A DNA stretch of 64,000 nt from Streptomyces sp. B3I8 (GTDB taxonomy: Bacteria > Actinomycetota > Actinomycetes > Streptomycetales > Streptomycetaceae). Every line of letters begins with the position of its first letter. Within the stretch, counting starts at the first letter, position 1. The notes beneath the pieces were generated by a model, which was not told the origin of the DNA, ran no database searches, and saw nothing but the letters and a program-made list of their open reading frames with translations. A program made the translations under genes and the position numbers. This document shows, one piece after another, positions 52,998 to 62,623 of the stretch. The stretch lies in contig NZ_JAUSYN010000002.1 in NCBI RefSeq assembly GCF_030816915.1, positions 2,059,501-2,123,500 of the forward strand. Reading direction: 5' to 3'.

Positions 52998-54557
52998 ATG
53001 GCGGGACCCGTCCTGGAAATGCGCTCGATCGTCAAGACCTTTCCCGGTGTGAAGGCGCTCTCTGACGTCACCCTGAAGGTGCGTCAGGGCGAGGTCCACG
53101 CCATCTGCGGCGAGAACGGCGCCGGAAAGTCCACCCTCATGAAGGTGCTCTCCGGCGTCCACCCGCACGGAAGCTACGAGGGCGAGATCCTCTTCGAAGG
53201 AGAGGTCTGCCACTTCAAGGACATCCGGGCGAGCGAGCAGCGCGGCATCGTCATCATCCACCAGGAACTGGCGCTGGTGCCCTACCTCTCCCTCTCGGAG
53301 AACATCTTCCTCGGCAACGAGCACGCCACCCGCGGGCTCATCAGCTGGGGCGAGACGCTCAGGCACGGCACCGAACTGCTGCGCCGCGTCGGCCTGTCGG
53401 ACCACCCGGACACCCGGGTCGCCGACATCGGCGTGGGCAAGCAGCAGCTCGTGGAGATCGCCAAGGCGCTCTCCAAGAAGGTGAAACTGCTCATCCTGGA
53501 CGAGCCGACGGCGGCGCTGAACGACGAGGACAGCGGCAAACTCCTCGAACTCATACTGGAGTTGAAGAAGCAGGGCATCACCTCGATCATCATCTCCCAC
53601 AAGCTCAACGAGATCCGCAGGGTCGCCGACTCGGTGACCATCCTGCGCGACGGACGCTCCATCGAGACCCTGGACGTGAAGGCCCCGGAGACCACCGAGG
53701 ACCGGATCATCAGCGGCATGGTCGGCCGCGACCTCGACCACCGCTTCCCCCCGCGCACCCCGCACGAGCCGGAGGAGGGCGCCGCACCGGCCTTCGAGAT
53801 CCGCGGCTGGACCGTGCACCATCCGATCGACCAGCAGCGCAAGGTCGTCGACGACGTGTCCCTGCACGTGCGCCGCGGGGAGATCGTCGGCATCGCGGGG
53901 CTGATGGGCGCCGGCCGCACCGAGCTGGCGATGAACGTCTTCGGCCGCAGCTACGGCCGGTACGCGGCGGGCACGGTGTTCAAGGACGGCAAGGAGATCC
54001 GTACCAAGACCGTCCCCGAGGCGGTCGCGCACGGCATCGCCTACGTCACCGAGGACCGCAAGCACTACGGCCTCAACCTCATCGACACCATCAACCGCAA
54101 CATCACCCTCAGCGCCCTGCGGAAGGTGTCCAAGCGGGGCGTGGTGGACGAGCACGGGGAGCGCCAGGTCTCCGAGGGCTTCCGCACGTCGATGAACATC
54201 AAGGCACCGACCGTGTTCGAGCCGGTGGGCAAGCTGTCCGGCGGCAACCAGCAGAAGGTCGTCCTCAGCAAGTGGATCTTCGCGGGTCCGGACGTGCTGA
54301 TCCTGGACGAGCCGACACGCGGCATCGACGTCGGCGCGAAGTACGAGATCTACACGGTCATCGACCAGTTGGCGGCCCAGGGCAAGGCGGTCGTCTTCAT
54401 CTCCTCCGAGCTGCCCGAACTGCTCGGCATGTGCGACCGCATCTACACCATGGCCGCCGGGCGGCTGACCGGCGAGGTCCCGCGGGCGGAGGCCACTCAG
54501 GAAGAGCTGATGCGCCGGATGACGAAGGACGAGAAGGACAAAGAGGTAACCCGATGA
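52998..54557 (+). CDS. mmsA: Sugar ABC transporter ATPase, MmsA/GguA-type
   Basis: 519 aa with two ABC domains. First: Walker [23 protein letters not shown] (signature), Walker [12 protein letters not shown]. Second: degenerate P-loop GLMGAGRTE, signature [14 protein letters not shown], Walker [13 protein letters not shown]. The degenerate second P-loop is typical of this class. ATG after GAAAGG, 42 nt past chvE. Confidence 0.95.
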   Translation: MAGPVLEMRSIVKTFPGVKALSDVTLKVRQGEVHAICGENGAGKSTLMKVLSGVHPHGSYEGEILFEGEVCHFKDIRASEQRGIVIIHQELALVPYLSLSENIFLGNEHATRGLISWGETLRHGTELLRRVGLSDHPDTRVADIGVGKQQLVEIAKALSKKVKLLILDEPTAALNDEDSGKLLELILELKKQGITSIIISHKLNEIRRVADSVTILRDGRSIETLDVKAPETTEDRIISGMVGRDLDHRFPPRTPHEPEEGAAPAFEIRGWTVHHPIDQQRKVVDDVSLHVRRGEIVGIAGLMGAGRTELAMNVFGRSYGRYAAGTVFKDGKEIRTKTVPEAVAHGIAYVTEDRKHYGLNLIDTINRNITLSALRKVSKRGVVDEHGERQVSEGFRTSMNIKAPTVFEPVGKLSGGNQQKVVLSKWIFAGPDVLILDEPTRGIDVGAKYEIYTVIDQLAAQGKAVVFISSELPELLGMCDRIYTMAAGRLTGEVPRAEATQEELMRRMTKDEKDKEVTR

Positions 54558-55798
54558 GCACGGATGTCACCGAGAAGACCCCGGCGGCCGCGCCGCCGGG
54601 CAAGGGCGGCTCGGGCACGGGCGACGGCCTGCTGAAGCTGCTCGTGGACGGCATGCGGCGCAACATGCGCCAGTACGGCATGCTGATCGCGCTCGGCCTG
54701 ATCGTCGTCCTCTTCGAGGTGTGGACCGGCGGCGACCTGCTGCTGCCGCGCAACGTCTCCAACCTGGTGCTGCAGAACAGCTACATCCTGATCCTCGCGA
54801 TCGGCATGATGCTGGTGATCATCGCCGGTCACATCGACCTGTCGGTCGGCTCCCTGACGGCGTTCGTGGGCGCGGCGGCGGCCGTGCTCATGGTCAGGCA
54901 CGACGTGCCCTGGCCGCTGGCCGTGGTGCTGTGCCTGCTCCTGGGCGCCGCCGCGGGCTCGCTGCAAGGGTTCTTCATCGCCTATCTCGGCATACCGTCG
55001 TTCATCGTCACCCTCGCCGGGATGCTGCTGTTCCGCGGTCTGACCGAGATCGTCCTCAAGGGCCAGACCCTCGGCCCGTTCCCCGACGGACTGCAGAAGG
55101 CCGCCAACGGCTTCCTGCCCGAGGTCGGTCCGGACACCAACTACCACAACCTGACCGTCCTGCTGGGTCTCGTGGTCATCGCCTTCGTGATCTACCAGGA
55201 GGTCCGCGACCGCAGGCGCCAGCAGGAGTTCGCCCTCGACGTCCTGCCCACCAACCTGTTCCTGACCAAGCTGGTGGCGCTGGTCGCCGCCGTCCTGGTG
55301 GTCACCATGCTGCTCGCCAGCTACAAGGGCGCACCGGTGGTGCTGATCATCCTCGGCGTGCTGGTGGTGGGCTTCGGCTATCTGATGCGCAACGCCATCA
55401 TCGGCCGGCACGTCTACGCGATCGGTGGCAACCTGCCCGCGGCCAAGCTGTCGGGTGTGAAGGACAAGAAGGTCGTCTTCCTGGTCTTCCTGAACATGGG
55501 CATGCTCGCGGCCCTGGCGGGTCTCGTCTTCGCCGCCCGCTTCAACGCGGCCTCGCCCAAGGCCGGCCTCAACTTCGAACTGGAGGCGATCGCGGCGTCG
55601 TTCATCGGCGGCGCGTCGATGAGCGGCGGCGTCGGCACGGTCCTCGGCGCCATCATCGGTGGTCTGGTCCTGGGCGTGCTGAACAACGGTATGAACCTCG
55701 TCGGTATCGGCACCGACTGGCAGCAGGTCATCAAGGGCCTGGTGCTCCTGGCGGCGGTCGGCTTCGACGTGTGGAACAAGCGCAAGTCCGGTTCGTAA
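54554..55798 (+). CDS. gguB: Sugar ABC permease, GguB/XylH-type
   Basis: 414 aa, overlapping the ATPase stop (ATGA). About ten spans; [22 protein letters not shown] is the conserved permease signature, with [19 protein letters not shown] and [21 protein letters not shown] at the C terminus. It pairs with the ATPase and ChvE-like protein. A stem terminator follows. Confidence 0.95.
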   Translation: MSTDVTEKTPAAAPPGKGGSGTGDGLLKLLVDGMRRNMRQYGMLIALGLIVVLFEVWTGGDLLLPRNVSNLVLQNSYILILAIGMMLVIIAGHIDLSVGSLTAFVGAAAAVLMVRHDVPWPLAVVLCLLLGAAAGSLQGFFIAYLGIPSFIVTLAGMLLFRGLTEIVLKGQTLGPFPDGLQKAANGFLPEVGPDTNYHNLTVLLGLVVIAFVIYQEVRDRRRQQEFALDVLPTNLFLTKLVALVAAVLVVTMLLASYKGAPVVLIILGVLVVGFGYLMRNAIIGRHVYAIGGNLPAAKLSGVKDKKVVFLVFLNMGMLAALAGLVFAARFNAASPKAGLNFELEAIAASFIGGASMSGGVGTVLGAIIGGLVLGVLNNGMNLVGIGTDWQQVIKGLVLLAAVGFDVWNKRKSGS

Positions 55799-55806
55799 TC
55801 CTCGGC

Positions 55807-55835
55807 GCGGGCCCCGTCGGTACGGCGGGGCCCGC
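55807..55835 (+). terminator. Hairpin after the permease gene
   Basis: GCGGGCCCCG pairs with CGGGGCCCGC (9-nt loop), followed by TTCAT, before the mutarotase gene. Confidence 0.7.
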
Positions 55836-55856
55836 TTCATCGGCAGGAGTCGCACC

Positions 55857-57044
55857 ATGGACATGAGCAGACGCACCATCCTCGCGACCGCCGCCGCCGC
55901 GGGCATCACCGCCGCGGCCGCCGGAACCGCCACCGCCTCGGCGTCGAACCGGGCGTCGTCCTCGGCGTCGTCCTCGAGAGGCAGGAAGCCCGTGAAGGAG
56001 CTCTTCGGCACGCTGGCCGACGGCACCAAGGTGTACCGCTGGTCCCTTGAGAACGGCGCGACCCGGCTGAAGGTCCTCAGCTACGGCGGCATCGTCCAGT
56101 CCCTGGAGATCCCCGACCGGCACGGCCGGCACGCCAACGTCTCCCTCGGCTACGACAACCTGGACGCCTACGTCACCGGCACCACGTTCTTCGGCGCGAC
56201 CATCGGCCGTTACGGCAACCGCATCGCCAAGGGCCGCTTCACCCTCGACGGCAAGCAGTACCAGCTCTCCGTCAACGACGGCGAGAACACCCTGCACGGC
56301 GGCGCCAAGGGCTTCGACAAGCGTGTCTGGGACGTCGAGCCGTTCACCCGGGGCGCGGACGTCGGTCTGCGCCTGCACTACACCAGTGTCGACGGCGAGG
56401 AGGGCTTCCCCGGCACGCTGCGGGTGACGGTCACGTACACACTGACCCGGCACGGCGACTGGCGCATCGACTACGAGGCCACCACCGACCGCGCCACCGT
56501 CGTCAACCTCACCAACCACACGTACTACAACCTCGCGGGCGAGGGCAGCGGTTCCGTCGAGGACCACGAGCTCACCCTGGCCGCGAGCAGGTACACCCCC
56601 ACCGACCCGGGGCTGATCCCCACCGGCGAGCTGGCGCGGGTCGCCGGCACCCCCTTCGACTTCCGGCGGGCCAAAGCGATCGGCCGCGACCTCCGCGACG
56701 GCCACCCCCAGCAGGTCACCGCCAAGGGCTACGACCACAACTGGGTCTTCGACAAGGGGGGCACCGACGAGCCCGAGCACGTCGCCACCCTGCGCGACCC
56801 GTCCTCCGGGCGCGTGCTGAGGATCGCCACCGACCAGCCGGGCGTGCAGTTCTACTCCGGCAACTTCCTCGACGGCACGCTCGTCGGCACGTCCGGGCGC
56901 ACCTACCGCCAGGGCGACGCGCTCGCCCTGGAGACCCAGCACTTCCCGGACTCCCCCAACCAGCCGTCGTTCCCCTCGACCGTGCTGCGGCCGGGGCAGA
57001 CGTACCGCACGACGACGATCCACTCGTTCGGCGCGGGGCGGTGA
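55857..57044 (+). CDS. Tat-exported aldose 1-epimerase
   Basis: 395 aa. Twin-arginine signal SRRTILATAAAAGITAAAAG ends near ATASA. The catalytic core repeats the GalM motifs: GRYGNRIAKGRFTLDG, NTLHGGAKGFDKRVW, EEGFPGTLRV, VVNLTNHTYYNLAG and LETQHFPDSPN. It would equilibrate sugar anomers outside the cell, next to the binding protein and transporter genes. It has its own AGGAG; a terminator lies at 57129. Confidence 0.95.
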   Translation: MDMSRRTILATAAAAGITAAAAGTATASASNRASSSASSSRGRKPVKELFGTLADGTKVYRWSLENGATRLKVLSYGGIVQSLEIPDRHGRHANVSLGYDNLDAYVTGTTFFGATIGRYGNRIAKGRFTLDGKQYQLSVNDGENTLHGGAKGFDKRVWDVEPFTRGADVGLRLHYTSVDGEEGFPGTLRVTVTYTLTRHGDWRIDYEATTDRATVVNLTNHTYYNLAGEGSGSVEDHELTLAASRYTPTDPGLIPTGELARVAGTPFDFRRAKAIGRDLRDGHPQQVTAKGYDHNWVFDKGGTDEPEHVATLRDPSSGRVLRIATDQPGVQFYSGNFLDGTLVGTSGRTYRQGDALALETQHFPDSPNQPSFPSTVLRPGQTYRTTTIHSFGAGR

Positions 57045-57128
57045 GCGGGACCCCGGGCAGGGCACTGCGACGGGCCGGACCGACCGCTCGCAGGCGTTGA
57101 ACGGGGCCGCCACCGCATCCGTATGACT

Positions 57129-57160
57129 GAGCGGCCCGTGCTCCCCCGCACGGGCCGCTC
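57129..57160 (+). terminator. Hairpin after the mutarotase gene
   Basis: GAGCGGCCCGTGC pairs perfectly with its complement (6-nt loop), followed by AAACG. Confidence 0.8.
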
Positions 57161-57212
57161 AAACGTGACGGGCCCGTCTCGGCCCGTTCCCATACGGAGG
57201 TTCGAAGGCTCC

Positions 57213-59171
57213 ATGGCCGACAACGTCACCTCGTTGTTCCGCGGCTCCGCGGCGCACAGCCCCTCGATGGCCGCGCTGACGCGCGAGGGCGGCGACGGCC
57301 CCGGGCCGGTGGACTTCTGCATCCCCTGCAACCCCTACTTCCCCACCCCCGCCATGTTCGACGAGCTGGCGGGCCGGCTGCGCGACATCCTCACGTACTA
57401 CCCGAGCAGCGCCGACACCATCACCGCCGAACTGTGCGAACTGCTCCGGCTCCCGCCGAGCTGCGTGGCGATGGGCAACGGCTCGACCGAGCTGATCACC
57501 TGGATCGACCACCTGCTGGTCACCGAGTCGCTCGCGGTACCCGTGCCGACCTTCGGGCGGTGGACCGACCAGCCGATGGAGACGGGCAAGCGGGTCGACA
57601 TGTTCCCGTTGCAGGAGTCCGGCGGTTTCGCCCTCGACCTCGGCCAGTACGCCGAGTTCCTGCGCAAGCGCGGGTCCCGGGTCGCCGTCGTCTGCAACCC
57701 GAACAACCCCGACGGCGGCTTCCTGCCCCGGCAGGCGCTGGTCGACTTCATGGACGCGATGGCCGACCTCGACCTCATCGTGATCGACGAGTCGTTCCTG
57801 GAGTTCGCCGACGTGGAGGGCGACCCCAGCACCGTCCAGGACGCGATGCTTCGGCCCAACGTGATCGTGCTGCGCAGCCTCGGCAAGAACTTCGGGCTGC
57901 ACGGCATCCGGTTCGGATACCTGGTGGCCAACCCGGCGCTCGCGGGCAGGATCCGCTCGATGCTGCCGAAGTGGAACCTCAACTCCTTCGCCGAGCACGT
58001 GGTGTTCATGCTGAAGGAGCACAGCGCGGAGTACGGGGCGAGCCTGCGGCAGGTGCGGCAGGACCGCGTGGACATGGGCCGGCAGCTCGCCCGGCTCCCC
58101 GGTCTGACGGTGTACCCGTCCCAGGGCAACTTCCTCTTCGTACGGCTGCCGGTGGGCGCGGAGGGCACGGTCGTGCGCGACCGGCTGCTCACCGGGCACC
58201 GCATCCTGGTGCGCGAGTGCGGCAACAAGATCGGCTCCTCCAGCCGCTTCCTGCGTCTCGTGGTGCGCCCCGAAGTCGACGTGCGCCGGCTGGTGGCCGG
58301 GATGGAGCAGGTCCTCTACGGCACCGGGACGTCCGCGGCGGGCCCCGGTACCCCCGGTGCCGGTGGCTACAGCTCGGGGACGGCGGCGGTGGACCGCCTG
58401 GTGAGCGAGACGAACGGGGCGGGGATGCGGGGGCTGGCGGCACAGGCGTCCGCGATGCCGCCGGAGCAGGCGCAGGGGCCTGGGCAGGTGCAGGGGCAGG
58501 GGTCGGCTCCCGCGCCGGCCTCCGCACCCGCCCCGACGCCCGCCCCTGCGGCCTCGGCGGTTCCGGGGCTGGGGGCGATGGTGGCCGCGGCCGGGCTGGG
58601 GACGCCGTCGGCTCCGGCGGCGCAGCCGCTGCCGGGGGTGGTCTACGGCGGGGTACCGGCCGCCCCGGTGTCGGCGCCGCCGGCCGCCGCCCAGGTGGGG
58701 CCCGCCCAGGCGCCCGCGCCGCTCACCCCGGGGTGGGGACCCGGTGCCGCACTGCCGGGGGCGCCGGAGCCGCAGGGCGTACCGGAAGTCTGGGGGATGC
58801 AGCCGGTGCAGGGCGTGCAGGAGGTACAGGGGATGCAGGGCACACCGGGCATGCCCGCAGGGCCGGGTACACCGGGGATGCCGGGAGGGCCGGGAGGGCC
58901 GGGCGGCCCGGGTGGACCGGGAAGCCAGGGGGGACCGGGGATGCCGGGTGTGCCGAACATGCCGGGTATCCCGGGCATCCCGCCCCAGCCCGGCCCCCCC
59001 GGGCCGCGGTCCGTTCCGGCGGGCGGCGTGCCGCCGGTGGAGACCCGCCGGGGCATGCCGGCGGCGGGCGGCCTGACCGCGGCGCAGGTGCGCGGCCGTA
59101 CGCAGCCGGACCCGCCACCCGATGCGGCGGCGGGCCGGCCGCCGGCCGGCGCGATGTATCGGGCGGGCTGA
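57213..59171 (+). CDS. Aminotransferase (HisC-like) with long collagen-like tail
   Basis: 652 aa from the ATG in [11 protein letters not shown], after GAAGG. Residues 1 to about 375 are a fold-I aminotransferase: [38 protein letters not shown] and PLP lysine K225 in [16 protein letters not shown]. The remaining 275 residues are Ala/Pro/Gly/Gln-rich with [20 protein letters not shown] collagen-like repeats. HisC-type enzymes lack such tails. The substrate may be an amino acid phosphate or related; the tail's role is unknown. Confidence 0.88.
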   Translation: MADNVTSLFRGSAAHSPSMAALTREGGDGPGPVDFCIPCNPYFPTPAMFDELAGRLRDILTYYPSSADTITAELCELLRLPPSCVAMGNGSTELITWIDHLLVTESLAVPVPTFGRWTDQPMETGKRVDMFPLQESGGFALDLGQYAEFLRKRGSRVAVVCNPNNPDGGFLPRQALVDFMDAMADLDLIVIDESFLEFADVEGDPSTVQDAMLRPNVIVLRSLGKNFGLHGIRFGYLVANPALAGRIRSMLPKWNLNSFAEHVVFMLKEHSAEYGASLRQVRQDRVDMGRQLARLPGLTVYPSQGNFLFVRLPVGAEGTVVRDRLLTGHRILVRECGNKIGSSSRFLRLVVRPEVDVRRLVAGMEQVLYGTGTSAAGPGTPGAGGYSSGTAAVDRLVSETNGAGMRGLAAQASAMPPEQAQGPGQVQGQGSAPAPASAPAPTPAPAASAVPGLGAMVAAAGLGTPSAPAAQPLPGVVYGGVPAAPVSAPPAAAQVGPAQAPAPLTPGWGPGAALPGAPEPQGVPEVWGMQPVQGVQEVQGMQGTPGMPAGPGTPGMPGGPGGPGGPGGPGSQGGPGMPGVPNMPGIPGIPPQPGPPGPRSVPAGGVPPVETRRGMPAAGGLTAAQVRGRTQPDPPPDAAAGRPPAGAMYRAG

Positions 59172-59359
59172 CCTCCACCAGGGCCGCCCGCCGCACCCGC
59201 CTCTTCTCCCCGCTTCTCCCAACATCCGGTGAACGCAAGGGTGTTGGGGGCGTCCGGACGATGAACTCACCGTGTGATTCCCGCACAACTCTCGCACTTG
59301 GGGATCTTCCGGGGTCACTATGGCCGCCCATCGTCCCTCCTGCCTTTCCGGAGTCGGCC

Positions 59360-60955
59360 GTGAACGGCTTTCCCTGGGAGTCCGCGTTCGCCGTGCTCGG
59401 CCTCGCGGTTCCCGTCGGCGCGGCGCTGTGGGAGTTCGTCCTCGCCGGGCGCAAACGGCTCGGGTACCGCGTCCAGATGGACACGACCGCGGGCGACGCC
59501 GCGGCCTCCCCGTACGCCGGAGTCCTCCAGCAGATGCAGGGCACCGACGGCGCCCCGCTGCGTGATCCGTCGTTCGTCCTGCTGCGCATCGAGAACAGCG
59601 GCTGGGCGCCGGTCGTGGAGGACGACTACCTCGCGCCGGCCGAGGGCCCCATGGGCATCCGCATACGGTGCCGGGGCCGTCGTGTCGTCGGCATGGTGGT
59701 GACCGAGCTCAGCCGGGACGAGTTGCGCGGCTTCTTCACCCCGAGCACCGGCCACCACGGCCTCCTCCCGGGCACCGTCCCCGGCTTCGGGGTCACCGAC
59801 GGTCTGATCGAGCTGCCCAAGGTGAAGCTGAACCGGCGCGACCACTACAAGGTGCTGGCGGTCCTGGAGCGCGAACGGGGCGTGCCGGGCGAGGCGTTCC
59901 CGGAGCCGGAGGTCGTCGCGAGCGTCGTCGGCGGGGTGCGCGGGGGGACCGTCAAGAAGACCGAGTACCACCCCTTCGCCTCCCGTCCCGTGATCGCCCT
60001 GCTCGTCGTGCTGACCCTGGTGGGCGCGGTGCAGTCGCTGCTCACCTTCTCCCGGGGCGACGAGGCGCACGCGGCGCCGCTGGACTGCGCGAGCGGCCGG
60101 CTCACCCTCTCCGGCTCGACCGCGTTCGCGCCGGTGGTCAGGGAGGCGGCGAAGCAGTACGCGAGGACGTGCCCCGGCGCGCACCTGTCCACCGCGGGCA
60201 GCGACTTCAACGGCAGCGGCCCCGGGCTGCGCGCCCTGGCGGACGCGGGCGACAAGGCCGCGGGGGTGAAGGGGGCGGACGGCAAGGGGCTCGGCAACCG
60301 GCTGACGTTCAGCGACGGCGCCAAGCCGGCCGGCTACCCCCGGCTGCTGCCCCGCCCCGTCGCGCTCTCGCTGTTCACCCTGGTCGTCAACAAGGACACC
60401 GGCGTCCAGGACCTCACCCTCGCGCAGATCAGGGACATCTACGCCGGGAGGATCACCAACTGGAAGGACGTGCACGGCAAGGACGTCCCGATCCACCTGG
60501 TCAGCCGCTACCCCGACTCCGGCACGCGCACCACGCTCGAACGGAAGGTCCTCGACGGCCAGAAGCTCCCGGCGACGACCACGAGCGACTGCACCGCCCT
60601 GGAGCGCGACCGGCCGGGCCGCTGCGAAGTCGGCGGGACGGACGTCCTGCTCGACACGGTGGCCCGCACCCCCGGTGCCCTCGGCCACAGCGAGGTGGGC
60701 AGCGCCGCCGGGCACGCGGGCGTCGTCCAGGTGCGGATCGACGGGTTCCCGGCGACCCTGGACGGGGTCGAGAAGGGCGCGTACCCGTACTGGCAGACGG
60801 AGTACGCCTACACCTACGGCGAGCCGCCCGCCGACTCCCTCGCGGCCGGCTTCCTGCGCTACCTCGCCCAGCAGGTCGGCCAGGACATCATCCGCTCCCA
60901 CGGCGACCGCCCCTGCGCGGAACTGTCGAAGCCACTGCTGTGCAGACCGTCGTAG
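59360..60955 (+). CDS. Membrane-tethered PstS-like substrate-binding protein
   Basis: 531 aa from the GTG after CCGGAG; an ATG at 59261 would add 33 residues. A first span (SAFAVLGLAVPVGAALWEF, about 8-27), a roughly 180-residue beta-rich domain (LLRIENSGWAPVVEDDYL, LPKVKLNRRDHYKV), a second span (VIALLVVLTLVGAVQSLL, about 210-230), then a PstS-like domain: LTLSGSTAFAPVVREAAKQY, STAGSDFNGSGPGL, DIYAGRITNWKDV and SRYPDSGTRTTLE. It resembles phosphate-binding proteins but is not next to pst genes. Two spans flanking an inner domain are unusual. Confidence 0.82.
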   Translation: MNGFPWESAFAVLGLAVPVGAALWEFVLAGRKRLGYRVQMDTTAGDAAASPYAGVLQQMQGTDGAPLRDPSFVLLRIENSGWAPVVEDDYLAPAEGPMGIRIRCRGRRVVGMVVTELSRDELRGFFTPSTGHHGLLPGTVPGFGVTDGLIELPKVKLNRRDHYKVLAVLERERGVPGEAFPEPEVVASVVGGVRGGTVKKTEYHPFASRPVIALLVVLTLVGAVQSLLTFSRGDEAHAAPLDCASGRLTLSGSTAFAPVVREAAKQYARTCPGAHLSTAGSDFNGSGPGLRALADAGDKAAGVKGADGKGLGNRLTFSDGAKPAGYPRLLPRPVALSLFTLVVNKDTGVQDLTLAQIRDIYAGRITNWKDVHGKDVPIHLVSRYPDSGTRTTLERKVLDGQKLPATTTSDCTALERDRPGRCEVGGTDVLLDTVARTPGALGHSEVGSAAGHAGVVQVRIDGFPATLDGVEKGAYPYWQTEYAYTYGEPPADSLAAGFLRYLAQQVGQDIIRSHGDRPCAELSKPLLCRPS

Positions 60956-60956
60956 C

Positions 60957-60997
60957 GCTCGTCGATCTGCCGTACCGGCTACGGCAGATCGACGAGC
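60957..60997. terminator. 18-bp perfect stem between convergent genes
   Basis: Arms 60957-60974 and 60980-60997 match perfectly around a 5-nt loop. The right arm covers the last codons (LVDLP and stop) of the quinone reductase. Confidence 0.85.
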
Positions 60998-61956
60998 ACC
61001 CTCACCCCGCCGCCCGCGTCGACGCGCTCGTGGGCGTGTGCGATGTCGTCCAGGGCGTACCGCTCGACGGGGCCGGTGGTGAGGGCGCCCGCCGCGGCGG
61101 CGGCCGTGAGGTCCCGGGCGGCCTGCCGCCTGGCCTCGGCGGGGAAGTCGTCGCTGCCGAGCAGCCGCAGCGTGACGTTGTTGAACAGCATTGTCCAGAA
61201 GGGGATTTCGGTGCGGTCGGCGCCGGTGGCGTAGGCGGCGATCACGGCGTCATTCGCGACGACCGCGTCGTCGAGCGCGGCGTTGGCGGACAGGGACACC
61301 TCGACGATCCGGTGGACGCCGCCGGGCGCGTGCGCGCGGATCGCGGCGGCCGGGTCGCCGGAGTCGAGCGCGACGGCGTGGTGGACGGCGTCCGGGTCGA
61401 CGCGGCCGAGGTCCGCGCCGCGCCGCACGGTGCCGATCACACTCGCGCCGCCCCAGTGCGCGAGCCGCGCGGCCAGGGAGCCGACGCCGCCGAGGACGCC
61501 GTGCACCAGGACGGTCCGCCCGTCGACCGGGCCGTCCGCGAACACGGCCCGGTGCGCGGTGATCCCCGGGATGCCGAGGCTCGCCCCGAGGTCGTCGCCG
61601 ACGTGGCCGGGCAGCGGCACGGCCCGCTCGGCGGGTACGACGGTGTACTGGGCGGCGGTGCCGAAGGCCCGGTAGGACTGGGCACCGTACACCCACACCC
61701 GCTGCCCGGTCCGCCGTGCGTCCACCCCGTCCCCCACGGCGTCGACGACCCCGGCGGCGTCGCTGTGCGGCACGACACGGGGGTACGGCATCGAGGAGCC
61801 GAGCCAGCCGCGCCGCTTCTTGGTGTCGCCGGGGTTCACCCCGGACACGGTCACCCTGACCCGCACCTCGCCGGGCCCCGGCTGCGGGTCGGGCAGCTCG
61901 CCGACGCGCAACACGTCGGCGGCGGGCCCCTGTCGGTCGTACCAGGACGCGCGCAT
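60979..61956 (-). CDS. NADPH:quinone reductase-like MDR oxidoreductase
   Basis: 325 aa. Motifs: VSGVNPGDTKKRRGW, VVPHSDAAGVVDAVG, VLVHGVLGGVGSLAARLA (nucleotide loop) and ALDDIAHAHERVDAGGGVRVLVDLP. It is of the zinc-free quinone oxidoreductase type (zeta-crystallin-like). It lies 46 bp downstream of the frameshifted padR and was probably its target. Confidence 0.9.
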   Translation of the reverse strand: MRASWYDRQGPAADVLRVGELPDPQPGPGEVRVRVTVSGVNPGDTKKRRGWLGSSMPYPRVVPHSDAAGVVDAVGDGVDARRTGQRVWVYGAQSYRAFGTAAQYTVVPAERAVPLPGHVGDDLGASLGIPGITAHRAVFADGPVDGRTVLVHGVLGGVGSLAARLAHWGGASVIGTVRRGADLGRVDPDAVHHAVALDSGDPAAAIRAHAPGGVHRIVEVSLSANAALDDAVVANDAVIAAYATGADRTEIPFWTMLFNNVTLRLLGSDDFPAEARRQAARDLTAAAAAGALTTGPVERYALDDIAHAHERVDAGGGVRVLVDLP

Positions 61957-62002
61957 GGCGATCCTCCGGATCGGTCGGTCGGTCGGTCAGTAATTAGGTA
62001 AG

Positions 62003-62573
62003 TCAGTCCGCCGGGCCCTCGACCCGGCCCTCGCCCGTCGCCCCGCCGAGCACCTCGCGGAGCCAGGCGCGTTCGGCGCGGCTGGTGGCGCGGGCGGTGA
62101 GGAGCATGCCGCGCCGGTAGGGGTCGTCGACCTCCTCGGCGCGCAGCGGACGGCCGCCGCCGCTCTCGCCGTCGTCGTCCGCCGCGAAGAAGCTCGCCGG
62201 CTCCTCCAGGAACGCGAGCCGCCGGCGCAGTACGGCGTGCTGCTCGGCGGTGTCGGGCAGCAGGGAGAGGAACGCGAGGACGACGAGGAACCGGGTGAAG
62301 TCGGTGATCTCGTGCTCGGCGGGTGTGCGCAGCCGCCGCAGCATCTCGTCCCGCCCGGCCGGCGTCAGCGCGAGCACGTACCGCCCGGCGCCCGCGCCGG
62401 GTTCGGGGTTGCGCTCCAGCAGCCCGGCCCTGGCGAGCCGGTTGATCGCCGGGTAGAGGGTGCCGTCGCTGACCGGCCGGACGTACCCGGTGAGCCGGGC
62501 GATCCGGCCGCCGCAGCGCGTGCCCCCGCAGGGGGCCTTCGGCGAGGAAGCCGAGGATGGCGAGTTCGAGCAT
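62003..62573 (-). pseudogene. padR, frameshifted
   Basis: From the ATG the first frame gives MLELAILGFLAEGPLRGHAL, the start of a PadR winged helix, then loses homology. One base out of frame the sequence resumes as RIARLTGYVRPVSDGTLYPA and INRLARAGLLERNPEPG, and continues to a C-terminal helical domain ending GATGEGRVEGPAD. The total length of 571 nt is 3n+1. One extra base near 62505-62512 in a CCGGCCGCCG run would restore the expected ALRRRIAR. It may be a genuine pseudogene or a sequencing error. It is upstream of the quinone reductase. Confidence 0.8.
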
Positions 62574-62593
62574 GCGGCCATCATCGCAGGTTT

Positions 62594-62623
62594 CATCGAA
62601 TCGATGTATACATCGATTCGATG
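62594..62623. promoter_or_regulatory. Perfect 30-bp palindrome, probable PadR operator
   Basis: A 30-bp perfect dyad centred on ATGTATACAT, which fits the ATGT...ACAT PadR site. It lies 21 bp ahead of the padR ATG. It also supplies the first codons of the truncated ATPase frame on the other strand. Confidence 0.8.

Noticed and set aside
51828..54155. Minus-strand open frame of 775 codons across chvE and mmsA
   Set aside because: Opposite strand of two clear ABC transporter genes; low-complexity Leu/Val/Asp composition.
57123..57212. Extending the aminotransferase to an upstream ATG at 57123
   Set aside because: That stretch is the mutarotase terminator stem; the ATG at 57213 has GAAGG and matches the domain start.
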